From Pseudomonas mediterranea CFBP 5447 (GTDB taxonomy: Bacteria; Pseudomonadota; Gammaproteobacteria; Pseudomonadales; Pseudomonadaceae), in NCBI RefSeq assembly GCF_000774145.1, contig NZ_KN322985.1:395910-459909 (forward strand): DNA of 64,000 nucleotides. The letters run 5' to 3'. The position numbers and the translations under genes were made by a program. The notes beneath the pieces are model-generated. The model did no database searches and was not told the origin of the DNA. It saw only the letters and a program-made list of their open reading frames with translations. Positions 62,900 through 64,000 of this stretch are shown piece by piece (position 1 is the first letter of the stretch; every line of letters begins with the position of its first letter).

Positions 62900-63592
62900 T
62901 TAAACCGGCGGCAACCGCCAATCGATCGGCGCCTCACCGTGTTGTTCGAGAAACTTGTTGGTCCGGCTGAAATGCCCGCATCCCAGGAAGCCACGATAAG
63001 CCGACAGCGGCGATGGGTGGACCGAGGTCAGCACCAGGTGCTTGGTGGCGTCGATCAGCTTCTGCTTGCTCTGGGCATGGGCGCCCCATAGCAGGAACAC
63101 CAGATGCGGCTGATGGGCGCTGACCACTTCGATCACCCGGTCGGTAAAATGCTGCCAGCCCTTGCCCGCATGGGCGTTGGCATTGGCGCGCTCCACGGTC
63201 ATGGTGGTATTGAGCAGCAACACGCCCTGGTCGGCCCAGCTTTGCAGGTAGCCGTGGTTGGGGATGTCGATGTTCAGGTCGCGCTTCAATTCCTTGAAGA
63301 TATTCACCAGCGACGGCGGCGCGGGTACGCCCGGCTGCACCGAAAAGCACAGGCCATGGGCCTGGCCCGGGCCGTGGTACGGGTCTTGACCGAGGATCAC
63401 GACCTTGACCTTGTCCAGTGGCGTGGAATTGAGGGCATTGAAGATCAGCGAAGCCGGCGGGTAGATCTCTTTGCCGGCGGCGTACTCCTGGCGCAGGAAT
63501 TCGCGCAACTCTGCCATGTAGGGCTGGTCGAACTCGGCACGCAGCGCCTGCTTCCAGCTCGGTTCGAGTTTGATACGGTCGTCAGCAGTCAT
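62900..63592 (-). CDS. ung: Uracil-DNA glycosylase
   Basis: 230 residues. Removes uracil from DNA in base-excision repair. The water-activating loop [18 protein letters not shown] near residue 62 contains the catalytic aspartate, and the minor-groove loop with the leucine is [18 protein letters not shown] near 188. The ATG at 63592 gives [13 protein letters not shown], the usual Pseudomonas N-terminus; the frame extends further to 63700 without homology. Confidence 0.97.
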   Translation of the reverse strand: MTADDRIKLEPSWKQALRAEFDQPYMAELREFLRQEYAAGKEIYPPASLIFNALNSTPLDKVKVVILGQDPYHGPGQAHGLCFSVQPGVPAPPSLVNIFKELKRDLNIDIPNHGYLQSWADQGVLLLNTTMTVERANANAHAGKGWQHFTDRVIEVVSAHQPHLVFLLWGAHAQSKQKLIDATKHLVLTSVHPSPLSAYRGFLGCGHFSRTNKFLEQHGEAPIDWRLPPV

Positions 63593-63722
63593 GATTGCAC
63601 CCGGTAAAAACACTGGGCGCACCCTAGGAAAGCCTACATGGCTTGTCAATTGATCTGACGCAGAACCGGCACTTTCCCACGCAGCGTTCATACTGAACAT
63701 TCAATTTCTGATCGAGGTCACG

Positions 63723-64000
63723 ATGAATCTGCACTTCGAAGAGCTCACGGGCATTACGGGGGCCCGTATCGGCATCGCTACCCTGGACGCCGAAAAATCC
63801 TTGAATGCCTTGTCCTTGCCGATGATCAACGCCTTGCGCGATCGTCTCGATGCCTGGGCCAGGGAACCACAGATCGTTTGTGTATTACTGCGCGGCAACG
63901 GCGCCAAGGCCTTCTGCGCAGGGGGCGAAGTACGCAGCCTGGTGGAAGCCTGTCGTGCCCATCCAGGCGAAGTACCGCCGTTGGCGGCGCAATTCTTCGC
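63723..64000 (+). CDS. Enoyl-CoA hydratase/isomerase family protein, 5' part only
   Basis: The gene runs off the right edge after about 92 codons. MNLHFEELTGITGARIGIAT leads into LDAEKSLNALSLPMINALRD and RGNGAKAFCAGGEVRSLVEA, which includes the oxyanion-hole signature of crotonases. The AFCAGGEVRSL wording is nearer to 3-hydroxyisobutyryl-CoA hydrolases of valine breakdown than to ordinary enoyl-CoA hydratases. Subfamily and function need the rest of the gene. Confidence 0.85.
   Translation, partial: MNLHFEELTGITGARIGIATLDAEKSLNALSLPMINALRDRLDAWAREPQIVCVLLRGNGAKAFCAGGEVRSLVEACRAHPGEVPPLAAQFF

Overview
The window is chromosomal DNA of a Pseudomonas, most likely of the P. fluorescens group. 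The evidence is the high-GC coding, the complete algU-mucA-mucB / nadB locus, the tctDE/tctCBA-abrB-ung order that matches P. aeruginosa as I remember it, the Pseudomonas-type gene neighbourhoods, and many REP doublets of two sequence families (cores GGGAGCGAGCCTGCTCGCGA and GTGGCGAGGGAGCTTGCTCC). Nearly all of it is core genome. I see no prophage, integron, CRISPR array or intact insertion sequence.

Layout. 1-8.9 kb: hrpA (cut by the window edge), aceK, two EamA transporters, lpxO and cysK. 9-16.3 kb: a DUF748 protein, a MoxR-type AAA ATPase with its VWA partner, and an MFS transporter followed by pxpABC (5-oxoproline use). 16.5-29.2 kb: small housekeeping and hypothetical genes, including a class II amidotransferase, an S9 oligopeptidase, a stand-alone cyclic-nucleotide domain, yajD, an RNA methyltransferase, a peptidase-like protein lacking its zinc histidines, ycgN, a hydroxyacid dehydrogenase, ycgL-rnd and a methyltransferase. 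29.3-39.4 kb is the most accessory part: eptA (lipid A phosphoethanolamine transferase) behind ColR-like sites, a glutamine-synthetase-like enzyme, a truncated LysR gene, an orphan hpcD, a LysR regulator, small genes, a PhyH dioxygenase with a chemoreceptor, an AT-richer two-gene module that looks like a YafO-family toxin with a small unrecognised partner, and tRNA-Ser(CGA).

39.4-47.3 kb is core: purC, an MBL hydrolase, bamC, dapA, gcvR, a Bcp-type peroxiredoxin, a PerM/AI-2E transporter, a TusA-like protein and a BepA-like M48 protease. 47.5-56.1 kb is the envelope-stress locus: mucD, mucB, mucA and algU in one direction with two AlgU-type promoters, and nadB in the other, followed by ygfX, sdhE, ygfZ and an HDOD gene. 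mucC is absent. 56.2-64 kb: tctE-tctD divergent from tctC-tctB-tctA-abrB (citrate/tricarboxylate uptake), ung, and the start of an enoyl-CoA hydratase/HIBYL-CoA hydrolase gene.

Themes. Envelope maintenance recurs (lpxO, eptA, bamC, bepA, algU-muc, mucD). Carbon uptake units (MFS-pxpABC and tctCBA) carry AAnAAnAA motifs close to their start codons, suggesting Hfq/Crc control. The least-explained items are the YafO-like pair, the hairpin plus T-run just before the lpxO ribosome binding site, the truncated LysR gene, and the peptidase-like protein with a degenerate zinc site.
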